A stretch of 64,000 nucleotides of DNA from Gymnothorax reevesii (taxonomy: Eukaryota; Chordata; Actinopteri; Anguilliformes; Muraenidae): assembly GCA_029721435.1 (NCBI GenBank), contig CM056583.1, positions 51,563,620 to 51,627,619 on the forward strand. Reading direction: 5' to 3'. The first letter of the stretch is position 1, and each line of letters opens with the position of its first letter. Position numbers and translations under genes: made by a program. Below are positions 32,699-44,990 of this stretch, one piece after another. The notes below the pieces were generated by a model. The model was not told the DNA's origin and ran no database searches. It saw only the letters and a program-made list of their open reading frames with translations.

Positions 32699-33652
32699 AG
32701 GTGACATAGAATGGTTCGACGGGGAATTTATCCTTGTTCTGTAATGTGACAGATAGACAACAAAATTTTAGTTGGGTCTATAATGCCTCAGAAGCTTCCT
32801 AAAAACCTCTCTCAAAAAGCAATGTTAGGGTGGGGGATTTTGAATGAGTTGTTTTGCACCTATTTGGCGACCTTTCGGGCTTAACTGGCAACCTCATTAT
32901 GAAATGCAAGCACTTTACACTGATTGGCTGGCTTTGCTGCCACTCAAAAGAATGTAACTTCGCCCAGAGCGGTAGGGAAAATGGAAAATACTCGCCGGCA
33001 GACAGACTAACTTTATGCAGCTATGGCATATACGTTTGAGCCCGAATCGAATGAGGACACTGAATTGAAGGAAAAACCAGCCCAGCAAAGGCTGGATTTA
33101 AACGTTTCTGAATGGGACGTATTTTTCAATGTTGTTTTTTTTTCAAACCTCTCAGAGACAGCTAGATTGGCTACTTCCGAGCTGCCAAGGCTTACACATT
33201 CAGAGTGAGTCTCTCGCATTGACGTTCCTGTGCCGCAGTCAGCAAGTATTCAATCAAAGCGCACAGAAGAAATTCATTTGCTTAATCCGTTTCACATGCA
33301 TTACGGTGGATTTCCCCACTAGTGACACGGAAATCGATTATGACTTTGGAATTCTCACGCTTGTCTTTTCTGAGGGACTGGAGGCAATGGCATTGCATGA
33401 AGATGTGTATACAAATTATTTTGAAGGGGAGGAAATGGAATGAGAGTGGGGGGGAGGGACAGTGAGATACATGTGACATCATATGCATCCGTGGCTCAGA
33501 TTGGCCTGTTTTCTGGCTGTCGTTTTTAAAAGAGGAATTTTGATGAAACGATGTTCAGAATGTTTAGCACTTATTGCATGTTCTTGAATGCGGGTACACT
33601 ACTGTTATTCAACACAGACAAGGTAAAAACGGTTTTTGATGCCATGTCACCT
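32699..33652. mobile_element. TTAA-flanked element (Kolobok/piggyBac class)
   Basis: TTAA at 32695-32698 and 33653-33656 bounds a 954-bp unit with AGGTGACAT inverted termini. It carries a 61-codon exon-like frame (33023-33208). TTAA target sites are shared by piggyBac and Kolobok; the terminal pattern favours Kolobok, though I cannot exclude the other. Confidence 0.7.
33023..33208 (+). pseudogene. possible exon of a Kolobok-linked P2X7-like C-terminal protein
   Basis: Begins MAYTFEPESNEDTE and includes RLDLNVSEW, reminiscent of the N-terminal part of proteins in fish genomes that share a cysteine domain with the P2X7 tail and travel with transposons. The expected Cys cluster (SEWC...) is missing here because the sequence diverges after SEW. 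A GTGAGT donor-like site follows at about 33204. Similarity is from memory and weak. Confidence 0.3.
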
Positions 33653-34199
33653 TTAACATGCGACCATTTCCTCCTGAGGTCAACAAACGACTCATTTCAG
33701 AGACAGATTGAAAAACCGTAACCTCTCACGACAGTTACTATACCTTACACCAAAGGGACACAGAGACCACAAACAGGCCACTTTAATTGGAGATATTAAC
33801 AATTGAATTGCTGAACACCACTGATTAACTAAACACACTATTTACTGGGACTCTGCACATTGTATTGATTTCAGCACCAAATTGGCAACAATGACTCATG
33901 CTTGAAAGCTGGTACACAAAATTGGAACAGAACCCCTTCAATCGATCCCAACAACTTCCTGCTCCCTATAGACGCCTATTAGACACTACAACAAGAATTA
34001 ACCGGGGCACCAATTTCCAATCACTTCACGCCTGATCTAATTTTTTAACAATTAGCAATCACTCCAAACCAATTTACAATTACCCATCAGACATGATTGC
34101 GGCCAGATAAATACGCCTAATGATGTTCTTGCCAATTGACTCTAAAGATGACTACCGCAGAGGCAGTCATAACGTCAATCAAAGCCAACTGCCTTTTAA

Positions 34200-34285
34200 A
34201 GACAATTTAGGAACCAACTGTCTTTTTGAAGACAACTTAGGAACCAACCATCTTTTTAATGACAATTTTAACCCGGAAGATCTCT
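34200..34285 (+). repeat. 30-bp tandem repeat (about 2.5 copies)
   Basis: Units begin GACAATTTAGGAACCAAC and repeat every 30 bases, so the frame stays open without meaning. The rest of 33,657-34,310 holds nothing recognised. Confidence 0.75.
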
Positions 34286-34309
34286 CTACCTTTGAAATTT
34301 TTTTTATTT

Positions 34310-34750
34310 AACTAGGTAAGTCCCATTGATATTGAAATCTCTTTTTCAAGGGAGCACTGGAGGTTGAGGTGGAGAGGGAGAGGACAAATTGCACAGCTAA
34401 TTAGAGCAAGGGATGATTAGGTGGCAGATCAAAAGAGCCAAGTTGAGAATTTAGCCATGACACCGGGGAACCCACTACTCTTGTCGATAAGCATCATGGG
34501 AACTTTCATGACACAGTGAGTCAGGACCTCAGTCTAACGTCTCATCTAAAAGACAGTGTCTCCTTCAATGCGGTGTCCTCATCACTGCACTGGGGATCAT
34601 TCCACCAGAGGGATGATCGCAACCTACTGGCCCACCAACACCTCTTCCAGCAGCAACTTGGTTTTCCCAGGTAATCTCCCATCCAAGTACTATCCAAGCC
34701 CATGCCTACTTAGCTTCAGCATGCAGCTGGAGCTGATTGAATAGTGGTAT
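34310..34750 (-). repeat. retroposon copy with TTTATTTAACTAGG tail end
   Basis: The 3' end is at the left. The block CGCAACCTACTGGCCCACCA is shared, inverted, with the copy at 51,430-51,810. The tail consensus is common at 3' ends of fish LINE/SINE repeats. Confidence 0.65.
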
Positions 34751-35084
34751 GGCTGCTGGCATATATTGACCCCTGTGTTCAAACCTTTTCTTGTTTTGAG
34801 GTCAACAATTTAATCCATCTCTATGACAAGCAGTTCAAACATGAAAATGGATCAAGGGCAGTCTATTCGGGTAATATGTAGGATGGAGTGACAAAAGAAA
34901 AGAATGTTCCACATGGCCGTGTGTGTAGTATGGGGGCTCCGACATCAAAATCTATCTTTTGAAAAAGCCTAATGTGTGAGGCAAGTCTCTGGCTGGAATG
35001 CTGCAAGACTTGTTGAATGAGTGAAGGTTCATTTTGGATGGAATGATTTTTAGTGCCATTTTATCTTCTTACTCAGTTCCTTCC

Positions 35085-35440
35085 CTATTCCATCAGTCTG
35101 CGTGATTGTTTCTTTCACTGCCCTATTCCCACATTGTGATAAGCTGTTGCTATTCTGCTTGATCAGATTGTCCTATGTATATAAGTTTGCTGGCCTTGTG
35201 TGAGTTGGGGCTGAATCATCTTACTAGAAGAGGTAACTCAAACCGCTAACCCTTAATTCAATTTTTCCTACCTGGTGTCTCATCTAGGGAACTAAATTAT
35301 TAGTTTGCAAATTACTAGCAACAACGGTTTTTCCAGGCCTCCTTCCTTTTCTCCTCATCCTCGTCATTGTAAATGTGTGCCTAGGTGGCTCATTGTCGAT
35401 TCTGCAATTGGCTCCCCCTCTGCCCAGTTCTTAGCAGAAT
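35085..35440 (+). repeat. LTR-like repeat, copy A
   Basis: Collinear with 41,815-42,160, sharing TATGTATATAAGTTTGCTGG, a GAGGTAACT block and GGCTCATTGTCGATTCTG. A TATA-like box followed by a GC-richer leader suggests an LTR. The two copies are well diverged and so are not the two ends of one recent insertion. Confidence 0.5.
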
Positions 35441-35588
35441 GATCCAACTAAAACAGGTGCTGGTTGATCACTCAATTTTTTTCCCTTTTTTGATGACCCT
35501 ACCAAAGACAGTGGGATTCACTTCTCTTTTGCTTTTGTTTTGTGAGTCACTCTCCCAGCATCACAGGGAATTTGCTTGCCAAGGGTTA

Positions 35589-35979
35589 GGGCCGGTTCAT
35601 ACTCTACGCAAGGTACGCGAGCGCGAACGCAAGGCAATGCATCGAGCAACGCAAGGTAGCCATCCTGCGTTCTTGCGTAGCAAAGTGCGTCGTCCAAATT
35701 TTTGTAACGTGACGCATCGATGCGTGTATTTCCGTGAGATTCCAATAGGGGAGATAAAGCAAAAAATGCACCATTCGCTGCGTTCAACACACCAAGAAGA
35801 AAAAAGAAGGAGGAGGAGAAGGAGAAGACTTTGCTACGCCCTATTGCATGAGCAGTGTACTGCTTTTTAACGAGGCTTAGCGCAGCAAGGGACGCGTGTT
35901 CAGGCTTCTCTGTGAACGGAATGGAATAGACCTGTGCTCGCGTTCGCTCGCGTACCTTGCGTAAAGCATGAACCAGCCC
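35589..35979. mobile_element. PIF/Harbinger-type MITE with TTA duplication
   Basis: 391 bp with imperfect inverted repeats of about 45 bp. Termini are GGGCCGGTTCATACTCTACG and the inverse of GGGCTGGTTCATGCTTTACG, each flanked by TTA (35586-35588, 35980-35982). CpG-rich arms (TACGCGAGCG) stand out from the AT-rich surroundings. Confidence 0.85.
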
Positions 35980-35982
35980 TTA

Positions 35983-37764
35983 TTCACTGCCTCTTCCTGA
36001 CCTGGGCCCTAACTGGCCGCTCACCAAGCATTGCAGAGTAGTCACATGCTCAGAGTTGCAAGGTTTCTGCTGCCTTGCCCTGGGGACCACCTAGGGTTAC
36101 AAGGTATTCATCCGTTCGGCGTGATGCTATATCTGGCGCTATGTGTTGATAACTCGGTGAAAACAAACAGCTATCATACCCTGACAACTCATTGCGGAGC
36201 TGTCAAGATGTGTGCTATCAATTACCCCGCCCCGCACGAAGGGGGAGGGAAAGGGGTATGGTTCTTGGTTCGGTTTGTTTATGTGTTTGTTTGTCAACAC
36301 TTTAGCAGCCAAACTAATGGCCAGATTCACCCCAAATTGGGTTTAGGGATTGCCACTAACCCAGAATAGATGCCCATTGAATTTAGGAAAAGCAGGTCAA
36401 AGTTTGCGCGAGGGGCAGGGTTTGTTGTGCCTGGCACCACTTGTTTTGTAAGTTTTACAGCTCTTTTTGGCTGAAATGTAATCATGTATTCATATAATAA
36501 TCTACCAGACAATGCCAAGAGGCATTTGAGAACAAGAGAAATTTGAGAGCTGGGGCTTGACAGAGTGCCCATACACACTGCCAGCTGGTAGTTGGAAGAA
36601 CCAGCCAACAGAGTGGCTACTACTACAATGGCCAGATACGTGGTCATATCTCGCTGGGACACCTGGTTTGTAGTTTTTCATGATATGCTAGGCTCAATGC
36701 ATAGTCCTAAATGATGCATGCATGATGACTTCACTGCATTGAAAACCAAAGTCATCCAATTGTAGGCATCACAGAACGGTATCCAGTTGCGGACAGTGAA
36801 TTAACTTTCGGGCAATGGGTTGTTGACTCAACCTCAGGCTTTTAATTGTCCTTTAATTTCCTTTTGATCGTGGGTACAACATGAGTATTGTTAAATTACA
36901 CATATTTGATAAGATTAATACAAAATTCCATTAAAATTGGAAATTTATAACTCATAATGATTAAACTTTTCACAATTTATAATTTAAATACATGAGTGAA
37001 TCTTGAATTATGAGCTAGTGTTAGCGTCATAATTACTGGGTAGATGGATGGCTAGCTCGCGAGTGACCTAGCCAGGGTCTTATAAGCTGTCACCAGCCAA
37101 CTTCGTACAAAACCTGGGCTCTAGCTATAAAGCTGCGCGCCGTAGCCCACTGTTTTTCATTTGCTAAATAGTAAAGCTGGCAATAATAAAGTAGAGGAAT
37201 GTGAGAAAAACTGAGCGAGGGTAAGATTAGGATCGGAGTCCGCTGCACATTGCGCCAAAAGACAAAAAAAAGTATGTTATTTAGGAATTTAATTTAACAC
37301 AGAACAATGACCAGCCTTAATATCAATGTTTCTTTATGAGAGAATTCTTTGGCTTTAATGCTGTTTATATAGCAAAATGATTGTGTGATTCATGATGATA
37401 ACCATTACCATGTGGTTTTAACATTCATGTAAATTGTGATACATGCCAGACTAGGCAGAGGATTCCCTCCATCCTTGTCCAAGTGTCTTGTTCAGCCTGA
37501 AAAGTCTAATGATTTTAATCATACCGCGAAATATATTCAGCATTTTTGGTAATTTCTCTGAAATATTCCCACATACAATGACATACAGCAATAAGGAAAA
37601 GTCAATCACCAATTGAAACAGCCGTTTGTTTTCACCAAGTGGCATAACTTCTGGTTTTACGCCAAATAGATTAATCCGCTCACTCAGCGTCACAGGGTTT
37701 CTTCCTCCTCTTGTGGGCATTCTGCCGTCCCTTTCTTGTCATGAGGCCGTTCTGCTACCCATTC
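35983..37764. other. intergenic, no gene recognised
   Basis: No domain-bearing frame, RNA or clear element seen. Confidence 0.5.
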
Positions 37765-37983
37765 CTTCTCCTCAGTGCTTTAAGTGAAAAAAAGAAGTGC
37801 CGGTACTCCCCCTTTTCAACTGTTGGCAGGTAAATTAAGTCAGCGGCGGGCAGTCAGTACCAGCAGATCATTAAGTGAATCATTCAATACGAGAACATGA
37901 TGCTGATTTTAAGAAAAAAAATTTTTAAACTCCATTCAGAGTTTTAACAAGTATTTTCTCGTTAAAATCCATCTATGAATTAT

Positions 37984-38520
37984 CTATCCACAAAACATGT
38001 CCAATTGAAAGGAGAAAGGAGTGTTGTTGCCCAACATTCTGTGCACAATGACATAGTTCTCTTTGGTTTTTGGGTGAGGCATGATATAGCCTAGATTGTA
38101 GAGCTTGTCAAAGAAGATCTTACAATGGTTAAGTCCACCAACCCTCTTGAGAACATCGCAAACTGCCAATTCCAGACGATGATTTGAGCAGTGCCACATA
38201 AACAGGTCTGGAAATCTGCTCCAGAGTTGTGCAGCAACTTTTCTGTCCGGCATTACTAATGCTCCATCACATACAAATGCCACAAAACACTCACCCGAGA
38301 AGAAGTCAGTCTTTTTTTATGCTAGCAGTTTCTGTTATATCATTTGCAGTGGTCCCATCCAACTCAAGCAGGTCAGAAAAATATTGCGTCTGGCTCTGCG
38401 TTGGCAATAGCTGACCACAAATAGACCACCAACACAGACTTTCCACTGATTCTGGTGGATTCATCAATCAACGCACAGTATTTTCGTCTGTTTTTGACAA
38501 TGTCATCAGCCACTTTTTTT
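37984..38520 (-). pseudogene. hAT transposase fragment (ZNF862/KIAA1586-like)
   Basis: Read from the right: KYCALIDESTRISGKSVLVV (about 38500-38420), then a frameshifted DLLELDGTTANDITE (about 38370), then an open 99-codon stretch with AFVCDGALVMPDRKVAAQLW and FMWHCSNHRLELAVCDVL. These are the catalytic-core blocks of the hAT-derived ZNF862/KIAA1586 type. Frameshifts and absence of the C-terminal dimerisation region show it is inactive. Family placement is from memory of those proteins. Confidence 0.75.
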
Positions 38521-38993
38521 TTTGTTATTATGCTAGCTAGCTAATAGTTGAAAAAACCAATATGGCGTTCAGTGCATCACACTCTCCAGTTTCCCATATT
38601 ATACCACATGTAGATCTGAACGAGCAATCTGATTGGTAAGTTAGACGTTTAGAATGTTCTCAAATGAGCAAGACCGCACCAGTAGCCTGTGCTCAAATGA
38701 AAAATACCTCATCACTGAAAATATTACTCCGCCTATCTAAGGTGCCTAAGCCATTCATTTAATTTGTCAATTTGTTTGCATTTGTGCATTGAAATGAACA
38801 TTTAATAAATCAACAAATCAGTGAAAACTGCTTATTTCAGAGGTAATTGATAATAATATGAAAAGGTGAATAGTGAAAGCCCCCAAAAGGTGGGGTTGAA
38901 ATTTTGTAACTCTGTTCAGCCTTAATGTTGCTGGTTACTTTTGTTACTTTTGCTCTTTGGCCACATTAATCGGAGCTAACGTTAATTAAGCAT

Positions 38994-39104
38994 GATTACA
39001 CGCGAGGATGTGCTTGACTGTCATTCTTGTCGCGACAGACGCCGAGTTCCGTGAGCATCACCGAAGTGACAAGAATAACGGTCAAGCACACCCTTGAGTG
39101 TAAT
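38994..39104. repeat. 110-bp fold-back inside the hAT element
   Basis: Arms 38994-39035 and 39062-39104 are inverse copies (GTGCTTGACTGTCATTCTTG against its complement with a few mismatches), with a loop of about 26 bases. Confidence 0.7.
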
Positions 39105-39853
39105 AATGCGATTATACAACTATTACCACCGAAATAAGACGCATAATCAAAATTTATTCATACTATGGACATTTCGCTCTCAAAATATAAAAGTTTTTTG
39201 CGAGTATTCTCTCCGTTTCCGTGGAAATGCATGAGTTCTGACGTTAACTTGCCCTTGTGAGCCAGCCAATTTGGGCTTAGGTTTCCTAGACATCGTGATT
39301 TCCCAAAACGGAATAAATACCGCACATAGCAACACAAAACGGCTTTGCTCGCTCAATCATGTTGTAATTAGAATATCCGCTCGAATAAATTTTTTTTCGT
39401 GGACTGATGGTTATACTTCTGCCGACATCAGCTATTTATAAGCTAACAGGTGCCGTGACAATGACTCATTTTTATCGAACGAACTTATATTAACGAAATA
39501 TATTTAAATATAGGCAACGGCTTTCCAGTGTCAGGGCCAAAACAAAAATCTATCTTTTAATAAACTCACCTGTAGATGTTTTATTTCAGATGGGGGTGTG
39601 TCACTCCAGTGAATATAATGGAGAAATCTGAGCCATTTTCTTTTAAATTAAAGGATCTGGTGCCATATTTTCAACACACATACAACTGGAATGCATATAA
39701 GAATAAGAATCAATGGGTTATTTTGCATGACACCATTCAATGATAAAGTTATTGGGAGTGTTTTACTCATCACACTCAACGTAAGATGATGAATTGCTGA
39801 TGAATGGCCTACAAACACCATAATGAGCAGGCGCGTTTACCAAAAGCGTAGTT

Positions 39854-40060
39854 CAGGGGTTTCCAAACTTGTCCATAAAGGGCCGGTGTGGGTGCTGGTT
39901 TTTGTTCTAGCCAGCAGTGCTACAGCACCTGAATCCACTAATTAACTAATCAGGTGGTTCAATCAGGACCCTGCTGGGTAGAATCAAGTGTGTTAGTGCT
40001 GGGCTCTAACAAAAACCAGCACCCACACCGGCCCTTTCTGGATTAGATTGGACACCCCTG
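39854..40060. mobile_element. 207-bp hAT MITE nested in the hAT element
   Basis: Ends CAGGGGTTTCC and the inverse of CAGGGGTGTCC. The arms pair over AAAGGGCCGGTGTGGGTGCT. Flanking 8-mers GCGTAGTT and GTGTAGTT match 7 of 8. A partial relative lies at 1507-1648. Confidence 0.85.
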
Positions 40061-41814
40061 GTGTAGTTGCTAACTAAGTTAGCAACTTAAAAAGTTCGTC
40101 CATTCATAATCAATGGGTCCTACTACGCAAGTTAGCATCTGTGATTTCGGGAAATGCATCCCTGTTTATTTGTGGAAAGGACGTGACATAACGTAATGTG
40201 GATGGGAGAACAGTAAACTCATCTGTTCTGTTCTCTAGCCAGCTGGCATTGGTTTAAGCTATGCATTTGGTTGTGGGTATTTTGAGGATTAATATCGATT
40301 CCATTAAAGTTAATCGTTTGAAATATCATCTGGCATGCAAGTTATTATTGAACTCAGCTAAGCTTACCATCGCGTGGTGAACATGTCGGTAAACATTTGA
40401 AAGCAGTTATAATTTCAGAGATGATCAAATTCCACGTGTTGGGAAGTAGCTATAGCTTGCATGATTACAAACACCCCCACCAAATTAGCTAGGTAGCTAG
40501 GACAGCTAAAACCCGTCTCTCCGCAGCTACACCCAACCACAATGAGTCTGATCTGTAACCAACATTACTCGCTACTTTCCACGAATCGCTCGCGATAAGA
40601 CTGCCAATGCATCACGCGGCTCGCTCAAATAATGTTTGAAAGACATGCCCACAGAGATATGAGAAAACTACAATCCTGTCGCTTCCGGGGCAGCACGCCG
40701 CTGCCATCTTGTGTATGTATATCGGGGCAGACGTTCAATGGAAAATGCAGTATAACTGGCCTAAACCGTGCTCGAAAATAACGAAAACTTGCTCATACGG
40801 GACAAGAGCTGAAGTTCCGATTTCTCTGTAATGTCTTCCGATTAAAAAACATCAAATTAAAAAAAAATTAAATTAATTTTGTTGTTTGATTAAAATTCCT
40901 TATTCGTGTCAATTTTAAGTATGAAAGGATAATAAGAACACGGAAAACAAGTCTCTAAGTTGTCGATACCCATGTTTAGCCTACTGTTTACATGTAACTC
41001 ATTGGACATTTATACATACTCAAGATGGCGAAGCTATTCTGCCGTTTCCGCTTTGGTCCAGCCCACACGTCGTCCACTCTAGTGTTCTTATTTCTCTGTG
41101 GACATGCCACTCCTCCTTGAGATCTCCTTGCGAGTGAACGTCTGGCGAGTAAAGGGACGGGCGTGCGGCGCGTACTAGTGCACAGTGGGTAATGTAGTAT
41201 AGCCATAGGATCATGACTCGCCAAGAGAGAAATAGAGCAGGACAGGGTACGAACTCGTGTGAAGTACCGCCGGGGGTTAAAATCTAAAAGTGCCGGTACG
41301 GTACCGGTGCATACCGCCCCACTTAAAGCACTGCTTCTCCTTCTTTGGGTGTTCTGCTGCCTGGTCCTCCTCATCATCTCCTTTTCACTCCAGGGCCAAC
41401 CTCAGGCAGTTAGGTTCCCCTTTTTAGGAGCCAAGTACTGTCCAAGGTTTCAGGAGGTTTTGTGATTACTTGCTTGCTTGTGTGTGTGTGTGTGTGTGTT
41501 TGTGTGCAGGATTGCTTAAAAACTATTCAATGGATTCCCACAAAATTTAATGGGATCTTGGACAGTTTGAATAGGAGGTGGTGAGTAAATTTCCTGACTA
41601 ATCGAAAAACAGATTCAGATTCTGCAGCTGATAAAATGCCAGTGGATTTGAACTTGCGGGCAGAGGTATGCGCTTTCTGAGTGCGCAAAAATTGAATTCC
41701 TCATGTGCTTTGTCCTTCTTTGATTTCCCTCTGTGGGTTGCGGGGTATCGACCCTTGCGCAGGGGGTTACTATTGGAAGTTTAGTGTCAGCCTAATTAGT
41801 TCTTCCCCTCTTCC

Positions 41815-42160
41815 AGCAGTACGCTTAATTGCCTTATTAACTCCCCTATTCCATTATTGTGATCACCTGTAGCAACTCCCATTTGTCTTATTGTCCAGTG
41901 TATGTAAGTTGCTGGTCTTGTGTTAGTCAGTGCTGGATTGTCTTAGTAGTAGAGGTAACTGTAACCTCTAACCCTAAATTCCAGTAATCCCCCCTGATGT
42001 CTCTTCCAGCAGAACGGAATTATTAGTCCGAAAAACATTAGGCACAACTGGTTCTCCGTGCTTCTTCCATTTTCCCATAGCCTCCTCATTATAAATGCAC
42101 CCCAGTGGCTCATCGTCAACCCTGTGATTTGCTCCTCCTCAGCCCAGTTCATGACAGTGG
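41815..42160 (+). repeat. LTR-like repeat, copy B
   Basis: Counterpart of 35,085-35,440 (TGTATGTAAGTTGCTGGTCT, GGCTCATCGTCAACCCTG). Ends near ...CATGACA, a plausible LTR terminus. Confidence 0.5.
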
Positions 42161-42645
42161 TGAAGAAATGAAAGAAAGGAGGAGCAGGGTTACAGAAACC
42201 TCATGATCCATCCCTCTAGGCTGTTTGAAGCACAAAGTTTGGATGCTCTAGCCTTCACATTGTCAAGGTATGAGGGCTGTTGAAAATGAATGGAAGTCTA
42301 TGGAGCAATTTTGTCACATCATAATTCTACCCTTTCTTGTTCTCCACTTTCGACCAGTTCGGTGTCACTTTGCAGTACTGTCTCCTTTAATTGATAGATT
42401 ATTCTGTTTAATTCCCTGCCCTTCTTGTTTCCTTCTGTGTTCCCTATTCTCACGTTGATTGGTTTTCTGTGGATTTTAGATGCCAAGTCCATTCAAAGCA
42501 ACACCATGTTCTGCCTGTCTGAAGTACAAACCTCAATTCCAATGAAGTGTTAAAGTGTTAAAGGTGAATAAAAACAGAATGCAATGATTTGCAAATCATT
42601 TTCGACTTATATTCAATTGAGTATACTACAAAGACAAGATATTTA

Positions 42646-43803
42646 CAGTGGGGGAAATAAGTATTTGACCCCTCGCTGATTTTGCAGGTTTGCCCACTTA
42701 CAAAGAATGCAACAATCTATAATTTTAATCGTATATACATTCTAACAGTGAGAGACAGAATCACAAAGAAAATTCCAGAAAATCACATCATATGAATTTA
42801 TAAAAATTGATAACCATCTGATGAGGAAAAAGTATTTGACCCCCTACCAAACAGCAAGTATTCTGGGTCCCACAAGCCAGTTAGTCTTTCTTTAAGACAC
42901 ACCCCCAATCCCAACTAATTATTTACATCAAATACACCTGCCTCACCTCATTACCTGTATAAAAGACACCTGTCCACTCCCAAACAACCAGATTGCAACA
43001 TCTGCGCCATGAGTAAGACCAAAGAGCTGTCTAAGGACATCAGGGACAAGATTGTTGACCTACATAAGGCTGGGATGGGCTACAAGAGAATCGGAAAGCA
43101 ACTTTGAGAGAAAAGATCAACTGTCGGTGCAGTTATCAGGAAATGGAAGAAGTACCACACTGCCGCCAACCTCCCTCGGTCTGGGCCTCCATGCAAGGTC
43201 TCGCCTCGTGAGATGTCCCCGATCATGCGAATGGTGAGGAATCACAAGGGGGGAACTGGTTAATGATCTGAAGGCAGCTGGGACCACAGTTACAAAAGAA
43301 ACAGTTGGTAACACACTACGCGGTCATGGATTGAAATCCTGCAGCGCACGCAAGGTCCCCCTGCTCAAGAAGGCACATGTACAGGCCCGCCTGAAGTTCC
43401 CCATTGACCACCTGGATGACTCAGAAGAGGCCTGGTGTGGTCAGATGAGACCAAAATAGAACTTTTTGGGTTCAACTCAACTCACCGTGTTTGGAGGGCA
43501 AAGAACACAAAGTACAACCCAAAGAACACCATCCCCACTGTCAAGCACAGTGGTGCTTTTCAGCCAAGGGGACGGCGCAACTCAATTGCATTGAGGGGAG
43601 GATGGACGGGGCCATATACCGTGGAATTCTGGACCAACAGCTTCTTCCCTCAGTGAGAGAGCTGAACATGGGTCGAGGATGGGTGTTTCAGCACGACAAC
43701 TACCCTAAGCACACCGCCAAAGCAACAAAAGAGTGGCTGAAGAAGAAGTACATCAAGGGTCTGGAGTGGCTTAGCCAGTCTCCAAACCTGAATCCAACCG
43801 GCT
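42646..43803 (+). mobile_element. inner Tc1-like element, right end lost
   Basis: Starts CAGTGGGGGAAATAAGTATT after TA at 42644-42645, a terminus I recognise from fish Tc1-like elements. The transposase relic starts at ATG 43009 ([20 protein letters not shown], helix-turn-helix region) with an early stop near 43105. It then has [11 protein letters not shown] (43439 onward) and HDNYPKHTA (43697 onward) holding the first two catalytic Asp, and breaks off at SPNLNP just before the Glu block. Confidence 0.85.
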
Positions 43804-43980
43804 AAAGCACCAAAGAAGGACTGACACTCTAGCAACGGGAGCGAGGCGAAATAGGAGCTTAAATAGAGTCCAGGCCACGCCCCCAATCAATGCCAGCTAG
43901 CCCAGGAATCCGATAGGGAGCAAATGATATCGTCCCGGACGAAAGCAACAAACAGCTCTCAAAGCTCCCAAACCATGACA
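43804..43980 (-). repeat. partial copy of the 31,971 LTR, inverted
   Basis: The minus-strand reading begins TGTCATGGTTTGGGAGC at 43980 and follows the solo LTR through the TATTTAAGCTCC box to about its position 180. It joins abruptly to both Tc1-like elements. Confidence 0.8.
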
Positions 43981-43989
43981 GCCTCAGTC

Positions 43990-44990
43990 GTTCACAACCA
44001 AGGATGGGGCGAGGTTTGCCATTTTCTAAACAACTGCGTGAGCAAATAGTCCAACAGTTTAAGACAAACATTTGTCAACATGCAATTGCAAGGAATTTCG
44101 GGATTTCATCATCTACAGTCCATAAAATCATCAAAAGATGAATCTCTACACGAAAACGGCAAGGCCGAAAACCAACTCTGAATGTCTGTGACTTTTGGTC
44201 CCTCTGGCGGCACTGCATTAAAAACTGACATCATTCTGTAAAGGATATTACCATGTGAGCTCAGGAGCACTTCAGAAAACTATTTTCCGTTAACACAGTT
44301 GCTACATCTACAGGTGCAAGTTAAAACCCTACCATCCAAAGCGCAAGCCATATATCCACAACACCCAGAAATGCTGCCGGCTTCTCTGGGCCCGAGCTCA
44401 TCTGAGATGGTCTGATGCAAAGTGGAAAAGTGTGCTATGGTCTGACGAGTGGACATTTCAAATTGTTTTTGGAAATCATGAATGTCATGTCTTCCGGGTT
44501 AAAGACGAAGGACCATCCAGGTTGTTACCAGCGCAAATTTCAAAGCCAGCATCTGTGATGGTATGGAGACATCTTAGCGGCCATGGTAAGGGTAACTTGC
44601 ACATCTGTGAAGCCACCATTAATGCTGAAAGGTACATATAGGTTTTGCAGCTACATATGCTGTCATCCAAGCGACGTCTTATTCAGGTAGGTGCCTGCTC
44701 ATTTCAAAACAATGCCAAGCTGCATTTGGCACATGTTACAACAGCGTGACTTCGTAATAAAAGAGTGTGCGCAATAGACTGGCCTGCCTACAGTCCAGAC
44801 CTGTCTCCCATTGAAAATGTGTGGCACATTATGAAGCGCAAAATACAACAATGGAGACCCTGGACTGTTGAGCAACTGAAGTCATGTATCAAGCAAGAAT
44901 GGGAAAGAATTTCACCTACTAAGCTTCTACAATTATTATCCTCAGTCACCAAATGCTTAGTGAGTGTTGTTGAAGGAATGATGATGTAAC
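43990..44990 (+). pseudogene. transposase relic of Tc1-like relic 3
   Basis: Conserved blocks are MLWSDEWTFQIVFGNH (first Asp, 44432), ASVMVWRHLSGHGKG and INAERYI, and WPAYSPDLSPIENVWHIMK (44780-44836) with the third catalytic residue. Stops and frameshifts occur before and between them. The same family as at 24.3, 27.2 and 60.4 kb. Confidence 0.8.

Larger units (their letters stand above)
37773..41333 (-). mobile_element. 3.6-kb hAT transposon with perfect 8-bp duplication
   Basis: Termini CAGTGCTTTAAGTG (37773-37786) and its exact inverse (41320-41333). The direct repeat CTTCTCCT occurs at 37765-37772 and 41334-41341. Subterminal GTGCCGGTAC motifs occur on both sides. The interior has a broken transposase (37984-38520), a hAT MITE (39854-40060) and a fold-back (38994-39104). 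The 8-bp duplication and CAGTG ends identify hAT. Confidence 0.9.

Noticed and set aside
35385..35870. 161-codon frame with an arginine run
   Set aside because: It runs through the Harbinger-like MITE; the Arg run is a purine-rich (AGG/AGA) stretch, not a protein feature.
40988..41377. 129-codon minus-strand frame
   Set aside because: It spans the hAT terminus and its target duplication, so it cannot be a conserved gene.
35085..42160. One LTR retrotransposon bounded by the repeats at 35.1 and 41.8 kb
   Set aside because: The two repeats are strongly diverged and the interior is a hAT element and MITE with their own target duplications, not retrotransposon genes.
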